A stretch of 10,436 nucleotides of DNA from RHKX01 sp035759925. GTDB taxonomy: Bacteria; Actinomycetota; Thermoleophilia; Solirubrobacterales; 70-9. The notes below the pieces were generated by a model. That model did not search any database and was not told the origin of the DNA. It saw only the letters and a list, made by a program, of their open reading frames with translations. A program made the position numbers and the translations under genes. This document shows positions 1 through 5,379 of this stretch, in pieces. Numbering within the stretch: position 1 is the stretch's first letter; the number at the start of each line of letters is the position of its first letter. The stretch lies in assembly GCA_035759925.1 (NCBI GenBank), contig DASTTY010000037.1, positions 1 to 10,436 of the forward strand, in the 5' to 3' direction.

Positions 1-43
1 CGAGGTCGTCGAGGAGGACGACACCGCGACCCGCGAGGGGTAA
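1..43 (+). CDS. dnaK: C-terminal end of chaperone DnaK (partial)
   Basis: From base 2 the frame reads EVVEEDDTATREG and stops at TAA (41-43). Only 13 residues are visible, so the call rests on two points. The acidic 'EVV-E/D-E/D-D' tail is typical of the disordered C-terminus of actinobacterial DnaK (Hsp70). It also lies 6 nt upstream of grpE, in the standard dnaK-grpE-dnaJ-hspR order. DnaK is the cytosolic ATP-dependent chaperone that works with the DnaJ and GrpE encoded next. The ATPase and substrate-binding domains are outside the window. The GAGGGG at the end of this gene probably serves as the ribosome binding site of grpE. Confidence 0.75.
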   Translation, partial: EVVEEDDTATREG

Positions 44-49
44 TCACGG

Positions 50-709
50 ATGGACGAGCGACAGAGGACAGAGGACAGAGGACAGGCGGACGGGGCGGCG
101 GAGGCCGCCCCGTCCGGCGAGCCGGAAGTCGTCGATGCCGAGGTCGTCGAGGACGACGGTCGCCGGGTGACCGAGGGCGACGAGGCGGCGGCCTGGGTCG
201 AGACCGACCTCGACGCGTTGCTAGCCGAGCGGACCCGCGAGCGCGACGAGCATCTCGCGCTCGCGCAGCGGGCCCGGGCCGACTTCGAGAACTACCGGCG
301 CCGGGTCAAGGCGGAGCTGGCCGACGCCGAGCAGCGCGGCCGGGCGAACCTCGCCCGCGGGGTTCTGCCGGCGCTCGACAACCTCGAACGCGCCCTCGTG
401 GCCGCCGGAGTCGATCCGGTCGAACGGCCCGACCCCGCCGGCGAGGCGCCCAGCGAGGAGGTCTCGGCGCGGGACGCGCTCGCCGAGGGCGTGGCCCTCG
501 TCTATCGCGAGCTCGGTGCGGCGCTCGAGCGCTCCGGCGTGGTCTCCTTCGACCCCGTCGGCGAGCAGTTCGACCCCTCCGAGCACGAAGCGATCGCGAC
601 CGGCGAAGCCGCCGGAGTCGCCAGCGGCACCGTGCTCGAGACGCTCGAGCGCGGCTACCGGGTCGACTCGCAGGTGATCCGGCCGGCCCGCGTCGTCGTC
701 AGCGGATAG
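50..709 (+). CDS. grpE: GrpE, nucleotide exchange factor of DnaK
   Basis: This cytosolic cochaperone releases ADP from DnaK and resets the Hsp70 cycle. The protein has 219 aa. Residues 1-50 are acidic and probably disordered. A long helix follows (about 55-120), with the family pattern 'ADFENYRRRVKAE' and then 'VLPALDNLERAL'. The C-terminal beta domain (about 160-219) contains the GrpE signature 'FDPSEHEAI' and ends 'GYRVDSQVIRPARVVVSG'. The start ATG lies 6 nt after the dnaK stop, with AGGGG (36-40) 9 nt upstream as Shine-Dalgarno sequence. It is followed 8 nt later by dnaJ, so it is the second or later gene of an operon. Two oddities are a 7-bp tandem repeat just after the start and an EVVEDD motif at residues 31-36 that resembles the DnaK tail. 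Family assignment is secure. Confidence 0.97.
   Translation: MDERQRTEDRGQADGAAEAAPSGEPEVVDAEVVEDDGRRVTEGDEAAAWVETDLDALLAERTRERDEHLALAQRARADFENYRRRVKAELADAEQRGRANLARGVLPALDNLERALVAAGVDPVERPDPAGEAPSEEVSARDALAEGVALVYRELGAALERSGVVSFDPVGEQFDPSEHEAIATGEAAGVASGTVLETLERGYRVDSQVIRPARVVVSG
60..85 (+). repeat. 7-bp tandem repeat in the 5' end of grpE
   Basis: The unit AGAGGAC is repeated with perfect period 7 from 60 to 85, about 3.7 copies, beginning 8 bases after the grpE ATG. It encodes part of the disordered leader (residues 4-12, RQRTEDRGQ). Because 7 is not a multiple of 3, gain or loss of one unit would shift the grpE frame. Confidence 0.85.
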
Positions 710-717
710 GAGCGCCG

Positions 718-1842
718 ATGGCACGCGACCACTACGAGGTACTCGGGGTCGACAAGAAGGCGTCCGAGGAGGAGATCAAGCGGGCGTACCGCAAGCTCGC
801 CCGTGACTATCACCCCGATCGCAATCCCGGCGACGCCAAGGCCGAGGAGCGCTTCAAGGAGATCGGCGCCGCCTACGAAGTCCTCAAGGACCCCGAGAAA
901 CGCAAGGAGTACGACTCCGGTGGCGTCTTCGGCGGCTTCGGCCGCGGCGGCGGACCCGGCGGCGGCTTCGCGGGCGCCGCCAACGTCGGCGACATCTTCT
1001 CGACGATCTTCGGCCGCGGGGGCCGCGGCGGTCCCGAGCCGATGCGCGGCCGCGATCTCGAGACCGAGATCCCGCTCAGCTTCGAGCAGGCGATGGAGGG
1101 CGCGCAGATCCCGGTCACGGTGCCGAAGCAGTCGACCTGCCCGACCTGCCACGGCGACGGAGCGGCGCCGGGGACCGAGCCGATCGTCTGCCCGCGCTGC
1201 GAGGGACGCGGCGTCGATGCGCAGAGTCAGGGCTTCTTCTCGATCAGCCAGCCCTGTCCGCAGTGCGGCGGCCGTGGCGAGATCGTCGAGCATCCGTGTC
1301 CCGACTGCCGCGGTACCGGCCTGACCCTGCAGCGCAAGCGCTACCGCGTCAACGTCCCCGCCGGGGTCAAGGACGGGACCCGGATCCGCCTCGCCGGCAA
1401 GGGCGAGGACGGACCGCTCGGCGGACCGTCAGGGGACCTGTTCGTGACGACCCGGGTCGCGCCCTCGCCGGTCTTCCACCGCCGTGCCGACGGCAACCTC
1501 GAGGTCGAGGTGCCGATCACGCTCAGCGAGGCGATCGGCGGCGCCAACATCGAGGTGCCGACCCTGCGTGGCACGAAGCGGATCCGGGTCGCGCCCGGGA
1601 CCCAGCACGGAACCATCCAGCGGCTCCGCGGCGAAGGGCCGCCGCGGCCGAACACGCGCGAACGCGGCGACATCCACTACAAGCTCGACGTCGAGATCCC
1701 CAAGGATCTCGACGACAAGCAGCGCGAGGCGCTCGCCGAGCTGTCGCGCTCGAGCGACGGTCGCGATCCCCGCGAGCGGATCCTCGCCGGCGCCCGCCGG
1801 GCCGATCGATCCGGCGAGTCGGGCAAGGTAGGGGCGGCGTGA
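718..1842 (+). CDS. dnaJ: Type I DnaJ (Hsp40) cochaperone
   Basis: DnaJ delivers unfolded proteins to DnaK and stimulates its ATPase. The 374-aa protein has the full type I layout. The J domain is residues 1-70 with the HPD motif at 32-34 (YHPDRNPG). A Gly/Phe-rich linker covers about 67-105. Four zinc-binding CxxCxGxG repeats have cysteines at 141/144, 158/161, 180/183 and 194/197, enough for two zinc ions. The C-terminal substrate domains follow, with 'VPAGVKDGTRIRLAGKGE' and 'VPTLRGTKRIRVAPGTQHG'. The length matches the family. AGGAG at 708-712, overlapping the grpE stop, lies 5 nt before the ATG. The final TGA overlaps the hspR start (GTGA), suggesting translational coupling. Nothing appears missing or broken. 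Confidence 0.98.
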   Translation: MARDHYEVLGVDKKASEEEIKRAYRKLARDYHPDRNPGDAKAEERFKEIGAAYEVLKDPEKRKEYDSGGVFGGFGRGGGPGGGFAGAANVGDIFSTIFGRGGRGGPEPMRGRDLETEIPLSFEQAMEGAQIPVTVPKQSTCPTCHGDGAAPGTEPIVCPRCEGRGVDAQSQGFFSISQPCPQCGGRGEIVEHPCPDCRGTGLTLQRKRYRVNVPAGVKDGTRIRLAGKGEDGPLGGPSGDLFVTTRVAPSPVFHRRADGNLEVEVPITLSEAIGGANIEVPTLRGTKRIRVAPGTQHGTIQRLRGEGPPRPNTRERGDIHYKLDVEIPKDLDDKQREALAELSRSSDGRDPRERILAGARRADRSGESGKVGAA

Positions 1843-2339
1843 GCGACGCTGGGGACACCCGCGAGGGCAGCGTGGTCAGGCGGACCACCACGGTCGAGAC
1901 GAGGATCGACCGCGACCGCGGCGTCTTCATGATCTCGGTCGCCGCCGAGCTCGCCGACATGCACCCGCAGACGCTGCGGATGTACGAGGCACGCGGGCTG
2001 ATCCAGCCGCAGCGTTCTCCCAAGAACACCCGCCTCTACTCGCACGAGGACGTCGAACGATTGCGGCGGATCCAGGCGATGACCGCCGAGCAGGGGCTGA
2101 ACCTGGCCGGCGTCGAGACGGTCCTCGAGCTCGAGGAGCGGCTCGAGGAGATGCGGGCGCAGCTGCGGCGGATGCGCGAGCGGACCGCCGAGATGGAGCA
2201 GCGGCTGGCCGACGAGGTCGCCCGGGCGCGGCGCTCGCTCGGTGCCGAGCTGATCCCTTACGGCGCCTACGAGGCGAAGCTCGGCGACGGGGAGCCGGTC
2301 CGGATCCCGGTCGAGGGCCGCTCCACCCGGTCGAGCTGA
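1839..2339 (+). CDS. hspR: HspR, MerR-family heat-shock repressor
   Basis: HspR represses the dnaK operon and usually clpB in actinobacteria, binding the HAIR inverted repeat, often with DnaK as corepressor. The 166-aa protein starts at GTG 1839, inside the dnaJ stop (GTGA), with AGGGG just upstream. The first ATG in frame (1929) would remove 30 residues but leave the helix-turn-helix intact, so the start is likely rather than certain. Residues 31-79 form the MerR winged helix with the HspR hallmark 'HPQTLRMYEARGLI.P.R' (42-59) and wing 'NTRLYSHEDVERLRRIQ'. Then comes 'EQGLNLAGVETVLELE', followed by a coiled coil of about residues 103-140 for dimerisation. The C-terminus is polar. Last place in dnaK-grpE-dnaJ-hspR is the normal position and allows autoregulation. 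The promoter lies upstream of this window. Confidence 0.95.
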   Translation: MSDAGDTREGSVVRRTTTVETRIDRDRGVFMISVAAELADMHPQTLRMYEARGLIQPQRSPKNTRLYSHEDVERLRRIQAMTAEQGLNLAGVETVLELEERLEEMRAQLRRMRERTAEMEQRLADEVARARRSLGAELIPYGAYEAKLGDGEPVRIPVEGRSTRSS

Positions 2340-2363
2340 CCGCGGCGCAAGCGGGATCGGCTC
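2333..2363. terminator. Possible bidirectional hairpin between convergent hspR and secreted-protein gene
   Basis: The hspR stop (2337-2339) and the opposing stop (2362-2364) are 22 bp apart. GAGC (2333-2336) can pair with GCTC (2360-2363), and CCGC (2340-2343) with GCGG (2351-2354), around a 7-nt loop. A GA/TC pair and bulges lie in between. The stem is imperfect and has no U-tract, so this is only a candidate. Confidence 0.35.
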
Positions 2364-2856
2364 ACCAGCTGGCGAAGCCCTTCAGCTCGATCTCGCCGTT
2401 CTGGCCGTCGAGCGTGTTGTGGTCGTGCGCCTTCAGGTCACGGCCGCGGATCCCCTTGTAGCGCCCCTTGCCGCCGGTGAAGTCGGCGGTCCCGGTGAAG
2501 TCGACCGCGTTCCCGGGGAGGTCGATCGCGAAGGTCATGTCGACCGTGCCGAACGCGGTGCCGCGGTCGTCGCGGATCCGGAACGTGCCGGTGGCGGTCT
2601 GCGTCGGGAAATCGAGCTGGACGACGAGCTTGATCCTGCCGTCGCCGAAGGGCTTACCCGAGACGGTGCCGCGATCGATGGCCGGCCCGGGGATGATCGA
2701 CCCGCCGACCATCTTCGTCGCCCCGGTGAGGTCGACCCGGTGGCGATCGCGTTGCGGCTTCGTCGCGCCGGGCGCGGCGGCCGGCAGGACCAAGAGCGCG
2801 GCGGCGATCAGGACGACGACGAGACGGCGCGCGGGTTTCGGGACGGCGGTCGGCAC
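2362..2856 (-). CDS. Small secreted protein, probable beta-barrel, unknown function
   Basis: The 164-aa product starts at GTG 2856. Basic residues near the N-terminus (KPARR) and a hydrophobic stretch at about 12-28 (LVVVLIAAALLVLPAAA) form a signal peptide, with cleavage likely near 28-32. The mature part, about 130 aa, is polar and rich in short alternating strands. It has the motif 'TADFTGGKGRYKGIRG' (123-138). This motif resembles secreted proteins with an allene-oxide-cyclase/dirigent-like barrel that are common in actinobacteria, but that is recall by pattern only and no function follows from it. It contains no cysteine. There is no Shine-Dalgarno sequence. TAGGTT on the - strand (2864-2869) lies 7 nt before the GTG, which suggests a leaderless transcript. 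It lies 38 bp downstream of the beta-lactamase-like gene on the same strand, but a hairpin in the gap argues for at least partly separate transcription. Confidence 0.75.
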   Translation of the reverse strand: MPTAVPKPARRLVVVLIAAALLVLPAAAPGATKPQRDRHRVDLTGATKMVGGSIIPGPAIDRGTVSGKPFGDGRIKLVVQLDFPTQTATGTFRIRDDRGTAFGTVDMTFAIDLPGNAVDFTGTADFTGGKGRYKGIRGRDLKAHDHNTLDGQNGEIELKGFASW

Positions 2857-2863
2857 GCGAGCC

Positions 2864-2869
2864 AACCTA
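2864..2869 (-). promoter_or_regulatory. Candidate -10 box (TAGGTT) of the secreted-protein gene
   Basis: Read on the - strand, TAGGTT lies exactly 7 nt before the GTG start, where a -10 box would place +1 on the start codon. No convincing -35 is seen 16-18 bp upstream, as is common in high-GC actinobacteria. Support is the position and the shared pattern with other genes in this window. Confidence 0.35.
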
Positions 2870-2871
2870 CC

Positions 2872-2892
2872 GCGCCGATCGCCCGCCGGCGC
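2872..2892 (-). terminator. Hairpin after the beta-lactamase-like gene
   Basis: GCGCCG (2872-2877) and CGGCGC (2887-2892) form a perfect 6-bp GC stem with a 9-nt loop. The stem begins 2 nt after the beta-lactamase-like stop codon in the direction of transcription. There is no U-tract, as is usual for actinobacterial terminators. The candidate -10 of the next gene follows 2 nt later, so the hairpin could insulate the two units. Confidence 0.45.
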
Positions 2893-2894
2893 CG

Positions 2895-3773
2895 TCAGCC
2901 GTGCAGCAGCCGCTCCGCGACCCCCTCGATGGTGGCGATCCCGTACGGGATCGAGGGCTGGCGATCGGTCAGGACGGCGATCGCCCGCTCGTCGCCGTCG
3001 CGACGCAGCTCCGCCGCCTGGTTGACGACGGCGCCGCCCGGGTCGGGCCGCCAGCCGCCCTTGAAGCGGACCGACCACCCCCGCTCGGAGCCGATCCGCG
3101 CAACACCCCAGCCCTGCTCGGGAACGATCGAGCCGAGCAGCCCGAGCCCGAATCGCTGGAAACGCTCCGGGAAGAGGTGGCCGAGGTCGGCGTACATCGC
3201 CGCCATGTCGGCGGCGCTGATCGCGCTCGCACCCCAGGTCGTCGACGAGCGGAAGTCGCGCATGCCGGCGCGATGGGCGATCGCGTCGAGTCCCTCGGGG
3301 CCGACCCGTGCGAAGACGCTGGTCGCGGCGTCGTTGTCGGAGATTGTGATCATCCGCCGCAACTCGGCGGCTGTCCCGGAATCGAGGGGCTCCCCGGCCG
3401 CCGCGATCCGCTGCAGCTCGGCGGCGAGGATCAGCGCCTTGACAGCGCTCGCCGACTGGAAGCGTTCGTGCTCGTTTCGTCCGTGGAGGCGATCGTCGGG
3501 CCCGACGATCGCGAACGCGACGCGGCCGCCGCGAGCGGCTGCGTACTCGCCGGCCCGGGCGATCCGGGCATGCCGGCGGGCGGCTGCCCGATGGGCCGGC
3601 CGCTTGCGGCGATCGGCGCGCCGCTGTTGCCCGTCCCGCGGCTCCGGCGCGGCGGCCGCCGGCTCGTCGACCGCGACGGCGGGCTCGGGATCGGTGCCCG
3701 GTGTCGTCGTCGCCACGACGAGGCCGGCGACGAAAAGGCCGGCCGGCACGAGAATCGCGATCAGCCTGCGCAT
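2895..3773 (-). CDS. Secreted class A beta-lactamase-like serine hydrolase
   Basis: The 292-aa product starts at ATG 3773. It has an N-terminal hydrophobic segment (MRRLIAILVPAGLFVAGLVVA) that is a signal peptide or anchor. Residues 25-75 form a Pro/Ala/Arg-rich linker. The catalytic domain has the motifs of the beta-lactamase/PBP fold in order: SxxK at 109-112 (S-A-V-K, nucleophile Ser109), SDN at 145-147, and KGG at 238-240 in the KTG position. I do not find the ExxLN Omega-loop motif with the deacylating Glu. About 36 residues after SDN the sequence reads TTWGASAIS. It may therefore be a PBP-like or other serine enzyme rather than a true antibiotic-hydrolysing lactamase. There is no Shine-Dalgarno sequence. 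A TATCCG hexamer 6 nt before the ATG suggests a leaderless mRNA. It is divergent from the small membrane gene at 3797. Confidence 0.85.
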   Translation of the reverse strand: MRRLIAILVPAGLFVAGLVVATTTPGTDPEPAVAVDEPAAAAPEPRDGQQRRADRRKRPAHRAAARRHARIARAGEYAAARGGRVAFAIVGPDDRLHGRNEHERFQSASAVKALILAAELQRIAAAGEPLDSGTAAELRRMITISDNDAATSVFARVGPEGLDAIAHRAGMRDFRSSTTWGASAISAADMAAMYADLGHLFPERFQRFGLGLLGSIVPEQGWGVARIGSERGWSVRFKGGWRPDPGGAVVNQAAELRRDGDERAIAVLTDRQPSIPYGIATIEGVAERLLHG

Positions 3774-3779
3774 GCCGAT

Positions 3780-3789
3780 CGGATACCTT
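3780..3789. promoter_or_regulatory. Overlapping divergent -10 boxes in a 23-bp intergenic region
   Basis: On the - strand TATCCG (3780-3785) is 6 nt before the beta-lactamase-like ATG. On the + strand TACCTT (3784-3789) is 7 nt before the ATG at 3797. The two hexamers share 2 bp. There is no room for a 5' leader or Shine-Dalgarno sequence in either direction. The -35 regions would fall inside the opposite coding sequence, and no good -35 is visible there. Confidence 0.4.
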
Positions 3790-3796
3790 CGCACCG

Positions 3797-4201
3797 ATGG
3801 AGGAGACCGAGAAGCCGGATGATCTCGCGAGGCTCGGAGCCACCGCGATCGCGAGCGTGCGAATCGCAATCGGCGTCGGCGCGGTCGTCTTGACCAGGCC
3901 GGCCCTGCGGGCCATCGGCTTCGGCGAGCCGGACGGCAGCACGGTCGCGCTGACGAGGCTGGCCGGCGGCCGCGACATCGCGATCGGCGTGCAGACCCTG
4001 TGGGCGCGCGACGATCCCAACGCACTGCGCAGGACGGTGCTGCTCGCGGCCGCCGTCGACGCGGGCGACGCAGCGGCGTTCGCGATCGGATTCGCCCGCG
4101 GCGACGGCATCGCGAGGGCCGCCGCGACGAACTTCCCGTTCGCCGCCGCTGCGGCCGGCGCCGGGGCCTACCTCGCCGGCCGGCTCCGCCGCGGGAGCTG
4201 A
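3797..4201 (+). CDS. Small integral membrane protein, function unknown
   Basis: The 134-aa protein has about four hydrophobic segments: 14-32, 55-70, 79-99 and 108-128. A GGRD motif at 57-60 precedes the second. The pattern 'LxRLAGGRDIAIGxQTLWA' resembles small four-helix membrane proteins annotated as DUF4267-like. This is a tentative similarity, and no substrate or reaction can be given. The ATG at 3797 was chosen because the upstream part of the frame would run through the divergent gene and is Arg-rich shadow sequence. A candidate -10 box lies 7 nt before it and there is no Shine-Dalgarno sequence. The stop codon lies inside a perfect inverted repeat shared with the convergent MscS gene, which ends 7 bp away. 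Confidence 0.75.
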   Translation: MEETEKPDDLARLGATAIASVRIAIGVGAVVLTRPALRAIGFGEPDGSTVALTRLAGGRDIAIGVQTLWARDDPNALRRTVLLAAAVDAGDAAAFAIGFARGDGIARAAATNFPFAAAAAGAGAYLAGRLRRGS

Positions 4202-4217
4202 GGCGGGCTCAGCTCCC
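4193..4217. terminator. Perfect bidirectional hairpin containing both stop codons
   Basis: GGGAGCTGAG (4193-4202) and CTCAGCTCCC (4208-4217) are a perfect 10-bp inverted repeat around a 5-nt loop. The + strand stop (4199-4201) lies in the left arm and the - strand stop (4209-4211) in the right arm. A GC-rich stem between convergent genes is the expected form of a shared terminator. No U-tract is seen on either side. Confidence 0.75.
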
Positions 4218-5201
4218 CGAGCGTGCCTCCTGCTCGGCCGTCGGGGTCGGCAGGTCGTAGGCGTCGGGCTTGCCGTCGAGGTCGCTGTCGCGAACCGCGT
4301 CGAGGACGTCGCTCGCCAGCTTCGATCCGTCGGCTGGGTTGAGCGGGACGGCGGTGATCGTGACCGTGATCTCGTCACCGTTGAGCTCCTCGAGGCGGAC
4401 CTGCGGCTGGCTGCGGAGCGGAATCGTCACCGCCTTCTCGATCATCCGCTGGAGCTTCTGCGGCGTCACGTCGGCGTTGAAGCGCGCCCTCAGCTCGACC
4501 CGCTCGGGCTCCGAGATCGGGATCACGGCGAGCTGCATCAGGACGTTGTTGGGGATCATCGTCCGGTCCCCGCCGGTGACGAGCGTCGTGTAGAAGAGGC
4601 CGAGCGAGCTGACGATCCCCTCGATCTCCCCGGCCATCGACCCGCCGCGCAGCTTCACCCGGTCGCCGACCACGAACGGACGCGTCGTCAGCAGGACGAG
4701 GCCCGCGAACACGTGGGCGAGCGTCTGCTGGGCGGCGAGACCGAGCACGACGGCGGTGAAGGCACCGCCGACCGCCAGCGTCTCCGGCTTGACGCCGGCG
4801 ATCCGCAGCGCCGCGATCACGACGATGAAGATCGTCCCGAGCCGGATCAGGAAGCCGACGGTCCCGGCCGTGCCGGGCTCGAGGCGCCGGAACAGCGCCG
4901 GCTGGAAGCTCTGCGAGAGCGTCCGCGCGAGTAGCCAGCCGAGCAGCGCGATGATCGCCGCGGTGATGTAGCGGAGCTCCTTGCCCGCGTCGGGCAGCAG
5001 GTTGTCCCGCTGCGTGAAGACGATGATCACCCCGACGATCAGGATCAGCAGGACGATCGCCTCGCGGCGCGCCTTGCGGGCGTCGCCACGACTGATCTCG
5101 GCGCCGAGCCCGACCTCGCGCCAGACCTCGGTCCGAGACTCGAAGGCGCGCATGCCGCTGCCGCGCCGGGTGTCCCGTGCCTTTCCGTAGATCCGCCTCA
5201 T
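4209..5201 (-). CDS. MscS-family mechanosensitive ion channel
   Basis: The product is an inner-membrane channel of the small-conductance mechanosensitive family, which releases solutes on osmotic downshock. It has 330 aa from ATG 5201. A later ATG (5153) would give 314 aa and keep all channel parts. Transmembrane segments lie at about 48-63, 75-93 and 113-136. The pore helix is at about 140-172, Gly/Ala-rich (AVGGAFTAVVLGLAAQQTL). The MscS beta-domain signature follows: 'PFVVGDRVKLRG' (175-186), 'GEIEGI' and 'DRTMIPNN' (212-219). The cytosolic alpha/beta domain ends near 300. An unusual C-terminal tail follows with DSDLDGKPDAYD (305-316), a calcium-loop-like motif. No Shine-Dalgarno sequence is seen at 5201. 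AACAAT lies 6 nt upstream, a possible weak -10 of a leaderless transcript. The gene is divergent from the WS/DGAT gene. Confidence 0.92.
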   Translation of the reverse strand: MRRIYGKARDTRRGSGMRAFESRTEVWREVGLGAEISRGDARKARREAIVLLILIVGVIIVFTQRDNLLPDAGKELRYITAAIIALLGWLLARTLSQSFQPALFRRLEPGTAGTVGFLIRLGTIFIVVIAALRIAGVKPETLAVGGAFTAVVLGLAAQQTLAHVFAGLVLLTTRPFVVGDRVKLRGGSMAGEIEGIVSSLGLFYTTLVTGGDRTMIPNNVLMQLAVIPISEPERVELRARFNADVTPQKLQRMIEKAVTIPLRSQPQVRLEELNGDEITVTITAVPLNPADGSKLASDVLDAVRDSDLDGKPDAYDLPTPTAEQEARSGS

Positions 5202-5379
5202 CGGTCCATTGTTGCGACCGCCCGGGACCGGCGCATCCCGCTCCCCGGAATCGGGCGGAGACGGCCCGATGGCGCCCACCCACCCCCGCCACACATCGGG
5301 GAAAACCACCGAGGCGATCCGGTGCGGGAACCGGATTCCGGGCTCGATCGCAGCGACCTAGGCTGTCACCGGAGGACCA
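5202..5379. promoter_or_regulatory. Divergent intergenic region of the MscS and WS/DGAT genes
   Basis: This 178-bp stretch holds no credible ORF. For the rightward gene there is a weak promoter candidate: TTCCGG (5336-5341), a 17-bp spacer, and TAGGCT (5359-5364). GGAGGA (5371-5376) follows as Shine-Dalgarno sequence. A 9-bp inverted repeat, CCCGGAATC (5244-5252) and GATTCCGGG (5334-5342), spans much of the region. Its right arm overlaps the putative -35. All of this is suggestive only. Confidence 0.35.

Noticed and set aside
968..1040. GGC-rich repeats in dnaJ
   Set aside because: These encode the normal Gly/Phe-rich linker of type I DnaJ and need no special explanation.
2419..3893. Several long + strand open frames opposite the secreted-protein and beta-lactamase-like genes
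   Set aside because: They are low-complexity Arg/Pro/Ala translations antisense to genes with a signal peptide and catalytic motifs, so they are shadows.
2862..4110. Long - strand open frame upstream of the secreted-protein start
   Set aside because: It is the frame of the small secreted protein read far upstream. The part above 2856 is Arg/Pro-rich and overlaps the beta-lactamase-like gene, whose motifs are clear. High GC leaves such frames open by chance.
5244..5342. 9-bp inverted repeat with arms 81 bp apart between the MscS and WS/DGAT genes
   Set aside because: A match of this length over such a distance is not far from chance in GC-rich sequence; it is mentioned in the intergenic entry but not raised as a finding.
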